A DNA stretch of 64,000 nt from Tenacibaculum holothuriorum (GTDB lineage Bacteria; Bacteroidota; Bacteroidia; Flavobacteriales; Flavobacteriaceae): the NCBI RefSeq assembly GCF_002120225.1, contig NZ_LAPZ01000001.1:434001-498000 (forward strand), given 5' to 3'. Each line of letters begins with the position of its first letter. Position 1 is the stretch's first letter. Made by a program: the position numbers and the translations under genes. Shown here in pieces: positions 40,337-49,458 of the stretch. The notes below the pieces were generated by a model, which worked only from the letters and a program-made list of their open reading frames with translations, was not told the origin of the DNA and did no database searches.

Positions 40337-41443
40337 TTAACTTTTCTTCTCTTCTTTAGATGCTTTGTTCCAAATTTTAATTTCATCTTCAGCTCCAATA
40401 CCTTCTAACAATTCTACGTTTACACCGTCTGAAGTACCTAACTTTAATGTTTTCTTTTCGAACTTACCTTCTTCTCCTGTTTTAATTTCTACGTAAGGCT
40501 CTTCAGTCTTCTTGTCAAAACGTAATAACGATTCTTTGATAGATAATACGCTGTCTTTCTTCTCTAAAACAATATCAGCATTTGCACTATATCCTGCTCT
40601 TACAAAATATTGATCATCTAAAGTTACATCTGCTTTAATTTTAAATTGTACCGCTCCATTTTCTTCAGTTCCTTTTGGTGCAATAAAATTTAATTTAGCA
40701 GGAAACTTCTTTCCTTCAATAGCTCCTAAAGAAACTTGAATATCTGAATCTTTAACTAATTTTCCTACTTCTGACTCATCAACTTTTCCTTCAAAAATCA
40801 TTTTACTCATATCTGCAATAGTAGCAACTGTTGTACCTGCATTAAAACTATTTGCTTCAATTACTTGATACCCCTTTTTAACAGGTATTTCAACTACCAT
40901 TCCTGATGCTGTTGCACGAATATTTGTATTTGCTCCAGAAGAACCTGCAGAACCTCTTTTTATGATTTGATAATCATTTTGTGCATTTCTTAAATCATTT
41001 TTAGCTTGATTATATGCTAATTCAGAGGCTTCGAATGCTTGACTAGAAATTACTCCTTTATCAAATAATTTTTTATTTCTATCATATTGAACTTTGGCAT
41101 TGTTTAATTGAATTTGTACTGAGTTAATTCTACCTTTAGCACTTTGTAACGATTGTTCGTTTGGTACAACTCTAATAGTTGCAATTAGATCTCCCGCTTT
41201 TACAATTGCACCTTCTTCTACCATTATTTTATTAATAATACCTGCTATTTGTGGTTTAATTTCTACTTCTTCTAACGGAATAACTTTTCCTGTAGCAACT
41301 GCTTTCTTTACTATTGTTGCCTTAAATGGCTTTTCTGTTTCATAAGTAACAATGCTTTTTTGATTTTTCTTTCCTAGCCATACTAGAATTGCTACAAATA
41401 ACACTGCTACAATTGCTAAAATAATTTTTGCTCTTTTACTCAT
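40337..41443 (-). CDS. MacA-like periplasmic adaptor of an ABC efflux system
   Basis: A 368-residue membrane-fusion protein. One N-terminal helix (about 5-23) is followed by a lipoyl/barrel-sandwich half (VEIKPQIAGIINKIMVEEGAI), an alpha-helical hairpin (SLQSAKGRINSVQIQLNNAK onward, about 118-165), the second lipoyl half (IRATASGMVVEIPVKKGYQV) and beta-barrel and membrane-proximal domains. It links inner-membrane MacB-like permeases to an outer membrane channel. It is the last gene of the operon; no TolC-like channel gene is in the window, so the outer component must be encoded elsewhere. Confidence 0.92.
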   Translation of the reverse strand: MSKRAKIILAIVAVLFVAILVWLGKKNQKSIVTYETEKPFKATIVKKAVATGKVIPLEEVEIKPQIAGIINKIMVEEGAIVKAGDLIATIRVVPNEQSLQSAKGRINSVQIQLNNAKVQYDRNKKLFDKGVISSQAFEASELAYNQAKNDLRNAQNDYQIIKRGSAGSSGANTNIRATASGMVVEIPVKKGYQVIEANSFNAGTTVATIADMSKMIFEGKVDESEVGKLVKDSDIQVSLGAIEGKKFPAKLNFIAPKGTEENGAVQFKIKADVTLDDQYFVRAGYSANADIVLEKKDSVLSIKESLLRFDKKTEEPYVEIKTGEEGKFEKKTLKLGTSDGVNVELLEGIGAEDEIKIWNKASKEEKKS

Positions 41444-41459
41444 GATTAATTGATTGATT

Positions 41460-42704
41460 TTATTCTTCTCTTAATGCTTCTATTGGTTTTATAATTGTTG
41501 CCATATATGCTGGTATCATTCCTATTAATGTTCCTAAGAACACTAATATTGTAAATGCTAGCATTACTATGGGTATGTTCACTGTTGGATTTACAAGCGT
41601 TGGATCTGGTCCTTGACCAACTGCCATATCTATAATATATAATACGATTCCTCCGAATATAATTCCTAACATTCCTGCAATTGTAGTTAAGAATACCGAT
41701 TCTAATATTACTTGTCGTCTTATACTTCTTGGCGTTGCACCAATTGCTCTTCTAATTCCTATTTCTTTTGTACGTTCTTTTACTGTAATTAATAAGATGT
41801 TACCGATTGCAAAAACACCTGCTATTAAGGTTGCAATACCTACAAACCAAGTTAAGAATTGCATACCTTTTAAGAATCCCATAAACTTACCTATTTGATC
41901 TCCTAAGTTTACACTACCAAATGCTCTTGTGTCATCTGGGTGAACTTTATGCAGACCTTTTAAAGTTAAAAGAATGTCTTTTTCCATTTGTTTAATATCT
42001 ACTCCTTCATTAGCTGTAATCATCATCCAATCAATAGTATTTGATGTGTTATATACTTTTTGAAAAGTTGTGAATGGAATGTAGGCCGTGTCTCCATCAA
42101 TATCTATAGTATTTGAAGGCTTGTAAACTCCAACTACTTTATAGTTTATATTGCTAATTTTTACATATTGACCTATAGGTTGTTCATTTTTATCAAACAG
42201 TTGTTTGTACATATCTTCTGAAATAACACAAACTTTAGCTGTTGATTTTATATCATTATTATTAATGAAACGACCGTAAATTAAATTTTTCTTCTGAACT
42301 TGATCTAATACTGGATAATCTCCACTAACTTGAAATGAACCAGATTTAAAATCTTTAACAACGTTTCCGTTAGTTTGATTTCTTGGAGCTAATAATTTAA
42401 TCTCATTTTCATATTCTTTCTTAAGAACTTCAATGTCTTTAAAAGTCAAGCTAAATCTTCTGCCTTTTTGAAAACCTTTAAACGGAATATCTGTTCTTTG
42501 CGTCCACATAAAAACACTATTGGTAGCAAAGTTTCCGAATATTCTTTTAAAATTATTTTCCATTCCTCTAGCTGCTCCAAGTAAAACAACTAGTATGAAT
42601 ATTCCCCATAATACACCAACTATGGTAATACCAGTTCTAAGTTTATTTTTACGAATACTTCCGTAAATTTCTTGCCAAACGTCTGAATCTAATAAAAACT
42701 TCAT
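41460..42704 (-). CDS. MacB-like ABC permease (FtsX type), second copy
   Basis: A 414-residue permease lacking its own ATPase. It has an N-terminal helix (GITIVGVLWGIFILVVLLG), a large periplasmic MacB-type domain (about 50-280) and three C-terminal helices with the FtsX signature RTKEIGIRRAIGATPRSI. It ends in KPIEALREE. It should pair with the next permease (42707-43936) and the ATPase at 43939 to form a tripartite ABC exporter. Substrate is unknown; macrolides, peptides or lipoproteins are the family range. Confidence 0.93.
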   Translation of the reverse strand: MKFLLDSDVWQEIYGSIRKNKLRTGITIVGVLWGIFILVVLLGAARGMENNFKRIFGNFATNSVFMWTQRTDIPFKGFQKGRRFSLTFKDIEVLKKEYENEIKLLAPRNQTNGNVVKDFKSGSFQVSGDYPVLDQVQKKNLIYGRFINNNDIKSTAKVCVISEDMYKQLFDKNEQPIGQYVKISNINYKVVGVYKPSNTIDIDGDTAYIPFTTFQKVYNTSNTIDWMMITANEGVDIKQMEKDILLTLKGLHKVHPDDTRAFGSVNLGDQIGKFMGFLKGMQFLTWFVGIATLIAGVFAIGNILLITVKERTKEIGIRRAIGATPRSIRRQVILESVFLTTIAGMLGIIFGGIVLYIIDMAVGQGPDPTLVNPTVNIPIVMLAFTILVFLGTLIGMIPAYMATIIKPIEALREE

Positions 42705-42706
42705 AA

Positions 42707-43936
42707 TTAGTCTGCTCTTAATGCTACAATTGGTTTAATTTGAGCTGCTTTTTTTGCTGGTAAATACCCTGCAATTAACCCTGAAAGAATTAAAATGATA
42801 GTTGCTCCTATTACAATTCCTGGGCTTACACTTGGATCTTTAATAAAATACTCTTTTAATCCGTCTCCAATAAAACTTAGAATATAAGTACCTAAGGATA
42901 ATCCTAAATAACCTGCTATTGTGGTTATAAGTACAGATTCTTGTACTACCATTGCAATAATTGAACTTGGTTTAGCTCCTAAAGCTTTTCTAATTCCGAA
43001 TTCTTTAGTTCTTTCTTTAATTGCAAAAATCATAATGTTACTAATTCCAATAATTCCTGCGATTAAAGTTCCTGATCCAACAAAAATTACTATGAAATAC
43101 AAAGCAAACATAAACTGATTAATTCCTTTATTTGCCTCTGCCATGTTTCTAACAGATAATGCACTTTGATCATCTGGATGGATACCTAACTTTTTTCTTA
43201 AATCTTTTTCTAACTTGTTTCCAAATTTAATTGCTTGATCTAAACTTAATTTAGGATCATATCCAATATTTATCTGACTTATATAATCGTTATTACCATA
43301 TAACTTTTGAGCAGTAGTAACAGGCATATACGTCTGTCTTTCTTCATTATCTCCTCCTTTATCAGAAAATACCCCAATCACTTTATACGATATTCCATCT
43401 ACATTAACTTGTTTTCCTAAAGCTGGTTTTTCTCCAAATAAATCTTTCTTAACTAATCTACCAATTACAATTACTTTCGATTTATTCTTAAGGTCTAACT
43501 CATTAATATATCTACCTTCATCCATTATAGTTTTTTCTAAAAACTGATGATCTGGATGTACTGCTCTTAACCTATAGTTATTCTGCTTATTTTTATAACC
43601 AATATTCACACTTCTATAAATTCTTGCTGTTAAATGCTGAATTTTATCTTCGTATTGATCTTTTACATAGTTATAATCCTTATTCTTTAACTGAATTCTT
43701 CTTCCTGTTTGAAGACCTTTATATGGTTTTGAAGTTTTCCAAACTCTAACAAACATTGAATTATTAGCATCATCTACAAAAGCAGATTTAAACTGATTTT
43801 GTAAACCCGATACAATACCAAATAAAAGTGTAAAAAGAAGTATGGCGAAAGCTACAGTAAAACCAGATAAAACGGAACGCAGCTTGTTTTTATTAATACT
43901 TTGGAAGATTTCTCTCCAACGATCTAAATCAAACAT
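42707..43936 (-). CDS. MacB-like ABC permease (FtsX type), first copy
   Basis: A 409-residue homologue of the following permease, with the same layout: N-terminal helix (VLSGFTVAFAILLFTLLFG), periplasmic domain, and three helices with RTKEFGIRKALGAKPSSI. The two copies are clearly divergent in sequence, suggesting a heterodimeric transporter rather than a fresh duplication. The genes are separated by 2 bp on each side, so all are translated from one message. Confidence 0.93.
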   Translation of the reverse strand: MFDLDRWREIFQSINKNKLRSVLSGFTVAFAILLFTLLFGIVSGLQNQFKSAFVDDANNSMFVRVWKTSKPYKGLQTGRRIQLKNKDYNYVKDQYEDKIQHLTARIYRSVNIGYKNKQNNYRLRAVHPDHQFLEKTIMDEGRYINELDLKNKSKVIVIGRLVKKDLFGEKPALGKQVNVDGISYKVIGVFSDKGGDNEERQTYMPVTTAQKLYGNNDYISQINIGYDPKLSLDQAIKFGNKLEKDLRKKLGIHPDDQSALSVRNMAEANKGINQFMFALYFIVIFVGSGTLIAGIIGISNIMIFAIKERTKEFGIRKALGAKPSSIIAMVVQESVLITTIAGYLGLSLGTYILSFIGDGLKEYFIKDPSVSPGIVIGATIILILSGLIAGYLPAKKAAQIKPIVALRAD

Positions 43937-43938
43937 AA

Positions 43939-44643
43939 CTAAGCAATTTTAACTTTAGCTTTACCCGATGACGTTAATTCATCGCTAATAATAACACCGT
44001 CTTTTAAACGTACTACTCTATCTGTTTGTTCAGCTACATCTTCTTCGTGTGTAATTACAAAAACAGTCATTCCTTCATCGTTAATTTCTTTCAATAAATC
44101 CATTACCGAATCGGTAGTAGTTGAATCTAATGCTCCTGTTGGCTCATCGGCTAAAACTACTTTTGGCTTCGTTGCTAAAGCTCTTGCAATTGCAACACGT
44201 TGTTTTTGTCCTCCAGAAAGTTCGTTTGGTAAATGGTTTGCCCAATCTTTTAGTCCTACTTTTTCTAAGTAATCTAACGCAATTTTTAAGCGTTCTTTTC
44301 TTCCAATTCCTTTATAGTATAATGGAAGTGCTACATTTTCTAACGCTGTTTTGTATGAAATAAGGTTAAACGATTGAAATACAAAACCTAAAAACTTGTT
44401 TCTTAAAATAGCAGCTTTTTTTTCATTTAAGTTTTCTATTAACTGACCGTTTAAGTAGTAATTTCCTTCATCGTGAGAATCTAATAATCCAACAATATTT
44501 AATAATGTTGATTTACCAGAACCCGATGACCCCATAATTGAAACAAACTCTCCTTCTTTTATATGTAAGTCTAATCCTTTTAAAACGTGAAGTGAATCTT
44601 TTCCAATTGGATAGGATTTGTGTAGATTTTCTATTCGAATCAT
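43939..44643 (-). CDS. ABC transporter ATPase (MacB/LolD type)
   Basis: A 234-residue nucleotide-binding subunit. Walker A is GSSGSGKST (38-46), the signature LSGGQKQR (142-149), Walker B VVLADEPTGAL (162-172), and the H-loop is in VFVITHEEDVAEQTDRVVRL. The length and the LDSHDEGNYYLNGQ region match the LolD/MacB type that powers FtsX-like permeases. It is the first gene of the four-gene operon and is encoded separately from its permeases, unlike the fused E. coli MacB. Confidence 0.95.
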   Translation of the reverse strand: MIRIENLHKSYPIGKDSLHVLKGLDLHIKEGEFVSIMGSSGSGKSTLLNIVGLLDSHDEGNYYLNGQLIENLNEKKAAILRNKFLGFVFQSFNLISYKTALENVALPLYYKGIGRKERLKIALDYLEKVGLKDWANHLPNELSGGQKQRVAIARALATKPKVVLADEPTGALDSTTTDSVMDLLKEINDEGMTVFVITHEEDVAEQTDRVVRLKDGVIISDELTSSGKAKVKIA

Positions 44644-44769
44644 TAGTTAGTTAATTTTTATACTAAGGTATTTATCATTCGTAAGTTTCATTATTAATTA
44701 AATGTTAAAACAATTAGAATGATATACTACAAGACGCACAAATAAAAATAATGTTACAAAAACTTATTG

Positions 44770-44777
44770 TAATTTTG
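44770..44777 (+). promoter_or_regulatory. -7 element of the DCC-family gene
   Basis: TAATTTTG matches TAnnTTTG exactly, 15 bp before the ATG at 44793. No TTG is visible at -33. Confidence 0.4.
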
Positions 44778-44792
44778 TAAAAACCTTTTTAA

Positions 44793-45209
44793 ATGATTGA
44801 TTTACCTAGTAATAAAAAAATTATTTTGTTTGATGGTGTTTGTAATTTTTGTAATGATACTATTTTAAAAGTTATAAAATACGACACCAAAAACACCTTT
44901 GTTTTTACTTCTCTTCAATCTAAAAAAGGAAAAGAAATAACCAACTATTTAGGTATTGATACCGATAAGGTAGACTCTATTATATTATACGAACCTAATG
45001 TTTCTTACGATATTAAATCTACTGCTGCTCTTAAAGTTATGAATGATTTTGGTGGTGTTTGGAAACTCTCACAAATCTTCCTTCTCTTCCCTGAAATCAT
45101 TCGCAATTTAGTTTATGATATTATAGCTAAAAACAGGTATAAGTGGTTTGGTAAAAAAAGTGAGTGTATGATTCCTACTCCAGAACTTAGGGCTAAATTT
45201 ATTGAATAA
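44793..45209 (+). CDS. DCC-family (DUF393) thiol protein
   Basis: A 138-residue small protein of the DUF393/YuxK family. The namesake motif is FDGVCNFCN (13-21) with Cys17 and Cys20 of the thioredoxin-like C-x-x-C type. The later SLQSKKGKEITNYLGID, STAALKVMNDFGGVW and YRWFGKKSECMIPTP-type regions (here RYKWFGKKSECMIP) match the family. A role as a thiol-disulfide oxidoreductase is predicted but not shown. It ends in a bidirectional terminator shared with the btuB-like gene. Confidence 0.9.
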   Translation: MIDLPSNKKIILFDGVCNFCNDTILKVIKYDTKNTFVFTSLQSKKGKEITNYLGIDTDKVDSIILYEPNVSYDIKSTAALKVMNDFGGVWKLSQIFLLFPEIIRNLVYDIIAKNRYKWFGKKSECMIPTPELRAKFIE

Positions 45210-45211
45210 AA

Positions 45212-45258
45212 AAACTCACCTAAATAGGTGAGTTTAAAAATCTATTTTATAGATTTTT
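45212..45258. terminator. Double hairpin terminator between DCC gene and btuB-like gene
   Basis: AAACTCACCT/AGGTGAGTTT (45212-45235) is followed by an A/T-rich hairpin AAAAATCTA/TAGATTTTT (45236-45258). On the minus strand the first is followed by a T-run, so it can end the btuB-like transcript as well. Confidence 0.8.
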
Positions 45259-45278
45259 CAAGGGGGATTAATTCATAA

Positions 45279-47204
45279 TTAAAACTGTAAACGAACTCCT
45301 AATTTATAGTTTCTTCCTCTTGAACTAAATCCTAATGTTTCTTCATAATCTTCATTTAAAATATTAGAAACAGCCCCAAAGAATGTTACTTTATCATTTA
45401 ATACTTTATAGTTTGCATTAAAATCTACCAAACTATAATTTGGTAATATTACATTTTCTCCAGCAACTCCAAAGCCTCCATATCTATCATATAATACTCT
45501 TTCTCCTACGTTCTTATAAACTAAAGACATAAATAAATTTTTCACATGTGTACTTTCTATAGAAGTTACTATTTTATGAGTAGGTATATAATCATCAAAA
45601 TGTTCTGTACTAACAACATCTGTATAAGTATAATTAGCTAAAACTTTTAACTTTTTAATTGGATTAAGAGTTAAATTTGTTTCTATACCATTCGCTGTTT
45701 TATTAGCATTATAATATTTGAATGTAGTATAATCATATTCGATAGCGTTATTTTCTTTTCTATTAAAATAAACTGCTGTGAAATTAACTATCTTATTATA
45801 TTCAGCATCAAACCCTATTTCAAATGTTTTACTATCCTCAGGATTTAAATCTAAATTTCCTCCAGATGAATATAATTGATACAAACTTGGTGCTATAAAT
45901 GATGTACCATATGAAGACATTAATTTTAATTTATAATTTCTATCTTTAAATACATTATAAGACACATTAGCATCATAAACAAAATGATTACCATATACGC
46001 TGTGAATATTTAAACGGCTTCCTGCATTAACGTTTAAACCAAAGTCTGATATGTAAACTAAAGACACGTAAGGATCTATTGTATTAAAATCCTTATCAAT
46101 AGCTCCAAATGGAGTTTGAGTATTATTAGTATGTTTTTGATAATTTAAACCAGCTATTATTTGAAGTTGTTCATCTAAAACAGAATATTTATTTACTAAA
46201 TCAATATTAATTGCTGTTCCTTCATATACAGAATTATCTATTCTATTTGCAAAAGAATTAAATTGAGTTAAATCTCTCTTTATTTCATTAAAAGATGCTA
46301 AAGCATAAACTTCTCCTTTATTGTATTTATAACTTGGTTTTATTCCATAACGAACTTGAGAATATTTCCAATTGTTATCAGAATTATCTCTATAAGCACC
46401 TGCATCGAATTCAGAATCAAATGCATCGTAATTTAAAAATGCATCAACTTTAATAGCATCATTAATTTGGTATCCTAATTTTACAAGCCCATTTCTCCCA
46501 TAAAAAGAATCATCTTCAAAATTAGCTCCATTTTTACTTCTTGCAGCTGATAATCCTTCAGAGCCTGTTAAATTAAAATAAGCTAAATAATTAACTTTAC
46601 CTAAAGTACCATTAATACTTACATTTTGATTTTTATCGTTAGGTCTTAAACTTTTTGATGCACTTGAATTATTGGTACCTAAACTAGCTTCATAAACAGC
46701 TGATATTTCTTTCTTAGAAGATTTATTTAAGATTATGTTTATAACTCCAGTAGCTGCTCCAGTACCATATAATGATGAAGCAGCACCTTTTAACACTTCA
46801 ATTTTTTCTATTTGAGTTAAGGACAATAATCTTAAATCATATGTTTGATTAATTCCTGAAGCATCAGAGACAGGAATTCCATCAATTAAAATTAAGTTCT
46901 GACGGCTTCTTCCTCCTCTAACATAAACTCCTCTTACTCTTCCCCTAGTAGCGTTGGCTGCATTAATTTCAACTCCAGGTAAGTTGTTAAGTAATTCTAC
47001 TACTGTTCTACCTGCATTATTTTTAATGTCTTCTTTGGTTATTTCATAAATTACTTTACCTGTGTGTTCTTTCTTTAACTTAAATTTAGTTGCAGTAACT
47101 ACAACTTCATCTAATTTTTCGGTTTTCTCTTGCTCTTGAGCAAAAGTTTTTGTGCTAGCTAATGATAATGCCAAAGCACCAACAATTAGTAATTGTTTTT
47201 TCAT
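45279..47204 (-). CDS. btuB: TonB-dependent receptor, BtuB-like cobalamin transporter
   Basis: A 641-residue outer membrane receptor of vitamin B12 type. A signal peptide (to about 22, KTFAQ) leads straight to the plug without a carboxypeptidase-regulatory domain (LDEVVVTATKFKLKKEHTG; GVYVRGGRSRQNLILIDGIP; IEKIEVLKGAASSLYGTGAA). The barrel ends GRNYKLGVRLQF. The decisive evidence for the substrate is the cobalamin riboswitch directly upstream on the same strand; the size and short plug also match BtuB. It should bring cobalamin or cobinamide across the outer membrane with TonB energy. Confidence 0.94.
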   Translation of the reverse strand: MKKQLLIVGALALSLASTKTFAQEQEKTEKLDEVVVTATKFKLKKEHTGKVIYEITKEDIKNNAGRTVVELLNNLPGVEINAANATRGRVRGVYVRGGRSRQNLILIDGIPVSDASGINQTYDLRLLSLTQIEKIEVLKGAASSLYGTGAATGVINIILNKSSKKEISAVYEASLGTNNSSASKSLRPNDKNQNVSINGTLGKVNYLAYFNLTGSEGLSAARSKNGANFEDDSFYGRNGLVKLGYQINDAIKVDAFLNYDAFDSEFDAGAYRDNSDNNWKYSQVRYGIKPSYKYNKGEVYALASFNEIKRDLTQFNSFANRIDNSVYEGTAINIDLVNKYSVLDEQLQIIAGLNYQKHTNNTQTPFGAIDKDFNTIDPYVSLVYISDFGLNVNAGSRLNIHSVYGNHFVYDANVSYNVFKDRNYKLKLMSSYGTSFIAPSLYQLYSSGGNLDLNPEDSKTFEIGFDAEYNKIVNFTAVYFNRKENNAIEYDYTTFKYYNANKTANGIETNLTLNPIKKLKVLANYTYTDVVSTEHFDDYIPTHKIVTSIESTHVKNLFMSLVYKNVGERVLYDRYGGFGVAGENVILPNYSLVDFNANYKVLNDKVTFFGAVSNILNEDYEETLGFSSRGRNYKLGVRLQF

Positions 47205-47299
47205 TGGTAATGATTTAATTTTACAATTAATCAGGTTAAATTTTTGTACGTAATAGGTTTAAGTACATAAACTTTTATCCCGAAAGTTTTACTTATTTC

Positions 47300-47432
47300 G
47301 ATTGTGGCAGGTCTCCTGACTTGCGTCTTGTAACTTACCTTCCCGTTAAAAACAGTGGTTAAAGTTTTAGTTACAAGCTTTATAGCTTACAGTTGCGGGA
47401 ACAGTTTTGGATTTTCACCAAATTCCCTTTTA
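47300..47432 (-). promoter_or_regulatory. Cobalamin riboswitch (AdoCbl/B12 aptamer)
   Basis: On the minus strand the aptamer is complete. GGGAATTTGGTGAAAATCC (about 47427-47409) is followed by CTGTTCCCGCAACTGTAAGC (J6/3 region, 47404-47385), then CCACTG and GGGAAGG, and finally the B12 box AAGTCAGGAGACCTGCCA (47322-47305). It lies in the btuB-like leader, so B12 binding should turn the receptor off. The expression platform in the following 96 bp was not obvious to me, so control of translation is more likely than a terminator. Confidence 0.96.
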
Positions 47433-47461
47433 ATTTCTAATAGATAGATTATCTGTTAGAA
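47433..47461 (-). other. Hairpin at the 5' end of the riboswitch transcript
   Basis: TTTCTAA and TTAGAAA pair with inner AGAT/ATCT pairs. It sits just upstream of the conserved B12 aptamer, after the predicted start near 47470, and may form part of the outer aptamer structure. Confidence 0.5.
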
Positions 47462-47475
47462 AACCAAAATCGGCG

Positions 47476-47503
47476 CAAATGTATAAGAAAAATTATGAAT
47501 CAA
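47476..47503 (-). promoter_or_regulatory. Promoter of the riboswitch-btuB transcript
   Basis: On the minus strand, TTG (47503-47501), a 17-bp spacer and TACATTTG (47483-47476) match the consensus; a second TTG at 47506-47504 gives a 20-bp spacer. Transcription should start near 47470. It overlaps an upstream in-frame ATG of the divergent gene, so that ATG is not the real start. Confidence 0.65.
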
Positions 47504-47580
47504 CAACCAAATTAACAATCTATAATTTTATAAAAGTTGAAAATGATAATGAAGTAGTAGATATATCAACAATTATAAAA

Positions 47581-47588
47581 TACTTTCG
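47581..47588 (+). promoter_or_regulatory. Weak -7 element of the BtuF-like gene
   Basis: TACTTTCG differs from TAnnTTTG at one position and lies 22 bp before the ATG at 47611. Confidence 0.35.
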
Positions 47589-47610
47589 TAAACTTGCTAA
47601 AAAAACAAAT

Positions 47611-48714
47611 ATGCTTAACAAATTAGTTAAAATCGTATTCTTTTTTACACTTCTTTCAATAACTTCTTGTAAGAAAGAACAAAAAGAATCTACATTTTCA
47701 ATTGATAAAAAGACTAAAAAAATTGAATATGCTGATGGGTTTGATATTGACGAAAATAAAATCATTATAAAATCTCCTTACCCTAAAGCAGAAGAAACTT
47801 TTACTTATAGTTTTGGTAAAAAAAATAGTGATCTTAAAAATAACATTAGTAAACTAGTTGTTACCTCAACAACGCATATTCCTGCCTTAGAATTATTAAA
47901 CAAAGAACATTTGTTAGTAGGATTTCCACATACTAAATATATTTCTTCAGAAAAAACACGTGCAAGAATTGATAGTGGTTTTATAAAAGAGCTAGGAAAA
48001 GAACATTCTCTTAATACAGAAATTTTACTAGATCTTAATCCTGATTTAGTAGTAAGTTTTTCAATGGGAAAAATGAATAAAACATTAACTACTATTCAAC
48101 AAGCAGGTATTCCTATTATTTTAAATGGCGATTGGTTGGAAGAAACTCCTTTAGGAAGAGCTGAATGGATTAAATTATTTGGAGCAATATTAAATGAACA
48201 ACAAAAAGCTGATAGTATTTTTAACTCTATAAAGAAAAACTACGAAGAAGCTGTAAAAATTGCTCAAAAAGCTACCACAAAACCTACTATTTTATCAGGC
48301 GCTATAATGAGTAAAGATATTTGGAATTTACCTGCTGGCGAGAGTTTTGTTGCTCAATATTTAAAGGATGCTAACCTTGATTATTTATGGAAAAACTCTA
48401 AAGGAAAAGGTAGTTTGTCTTTAAGTTTTGAAAGTGTTTTAGATAAAGGAAAAGATGCCGATTTTTGGATTTCTCCAGGATATTTTTCATCAAAAAAGCA
48501 GTTGTTAGAAAGCAATAAACATTATGCCGAATTTAAAGCTTTTAAAAATGATAATATTTATACCCCAAACCTTAAAAAAGGCAAAACTGGTGGTGTATTA
48601 TATTTTGAATTAGCCCCTACTCGACCAGATTTAGTTTTAAAAGATATTATTAAAATCACACATCCTGAATTATTACCTAATTACAAATTAACTTTCTTTG
48701 AAAAGATGAAGTAA
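47611..48714 (+). CDS. BtuF-like substrate-binding lipoprotein of an ABC transporter
   Basis: I start this 367-residue protein at the ATG at 47611 (MLNKLVKIVFFFTLLSITSC), which gives a clean lipoprotein signal with Cys20. An ATG 132 bp upstream lies across the divergent promoter and adds 44 polar residues, so I reject it. The fold is the helical-backbone periplasmic-binding type (SKLVVTSTTHIPALELL; EILLDLNPDLVVSFSMGK; ILNGDWLEETPLGRAEWIKLFG; the long central helix). Binding proteins of this kind serve B12, siderophores or heme. The divergent B12-riboswitch receptor makes cobalamin most likely. No BtuC or BtuD gene follows. Confidence 0.88.
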   Translation: MLNKLVKIVFFFTLLSITSCKKEQKESTFSIDKKTKKIEYADGFDIDENKIIIKSPYPKAEETFTYSFGKKNSDLKNNISKLVVTSTTHIPALELLNKEHLLVGFPHTKYISSEKTRARIDSGFIKELGKEHSLNTEILLDLNPDLVVSFSMGKMNKTLTTIQQAGIPIILNGDWLEETPLGRAEWIKLFGAILNEQQKADSIFNSIKKNYEEAVKIAQKATTKPTILSGAIMSKDIWNLPAGESFVAQYLKDANLDYLWKNSKGKGSLSLSFESVLDKGKDADFWISPGYFSSKKQLLESNKHYAEFKAFKNDNIYTPNLKKGKTGGVLYFELAPTRPDLVLKDIIKITHPELLPNYKLTFFEKMK

Positions 48715-48747
48715 TTAGTATTTTAGCAAACCACTTAAATCAAACAA

Positions 48748-49458
48748 ATGAAATCTAGCCAAGAAATTCAAAAATGGTATAATACCTTTTCTTCAAAACA
48801 AGTAAATACAGGAACTAACCTACGCCATTATTCTATTTTTAACTCATTAACTGAAGCTGGATTAAAACGAAATCATAAAGTTTTAGAAATTGGTTGTGGT
48901 ATTGGTACGCTAACTAAGTTAATTGCCAATTATGTAAAAAAAGGAAGTTTGGTTGCTACCGATATTAGTGATGAGTCTATTGAAATTGCCAAAGCTCGTA
49001 TACCAAACTCAAAAAACAATATTGAATTATTAGTTTCTGACATGTCTGATTTTAATCATTCTGAAAAGTTTGATTTTGTAGTATTACCCGATGTTTTAGA
49101 ACATATTCCTATTGAGCAGCATGATAATTTATTTAAAATTATTGCAGAACACACGCATGATAATTCTAGAATTTTAATTAACATACCTCATCCTAAAGCA
49201 TTAGATTATTTACGTATTCATTCTCCTGAAAAACTTCAAGTAATTGACCAATCTATAAGTGCAAAAGAACTAATAGATACTTCGTATGCTCATGGTTTTG
49301 AGTTAATCAATTATAAATCATATTCTATCTTTAATAAAGAAAATGATTATGCGTTAATTACCTTTAAAAAAGATACACCAATAACTTTAGCTCCTCTTAA
49401 ACAGAAAACAATTATTTACAGAAAACTATTAGCTAGAATTAAATATTACTTAAGCTAG
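48748..49458 (+). CDS. Class I SAM-dependent methyltransferase
   Basis: A 236-residue methyltransferase with the standard motifs: VLEIGCGIGTLTKLIANYV (motif I), GSLVATDISDESIEIAKARI (acidic end of strand 2), FDFVVLPDVLEHIP (motif IV) and NSRILINIPHPKALDYL. The DVLEHIP block is typical of the UbiE/Methyltransf_11 group acting on small molecules. The substrate is unknown. It follows the BtuF-like gene by 33 bp on the same strand. Its last 4 bases overlap the end of the convergent AlkB-like gene. Confidence 0.9.
   Translation: MKSSQEIQKWYNTFSSKQVNTGTNLRHYSIFNSLTEAGLKRNHKVLEIGCGIGTLTKLIANYVKKGSLVATDISDESIEIAKARIPNSKNNIELLVSDMSDFNHSEKFDFVVLPDVLEHIPIEQHDNLFKIIAEHTHDNSRILINIPHPKALDYLRIHSPEKLQVIDQSISAKELIDTSYAHGFELINYKSYSIFNKENDYALITFKKDTPITLAPLKQKTIIYRKLLARIKYYLS

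Noticed and set aside
47479..47611. Long N-terminal extension of the BtuF-like protein
   Set aside because: The extension crosses the divergent riboswitch promoter and pushes the clear lipoprotein signal to residue 45; the ATG at 47611 restores it.
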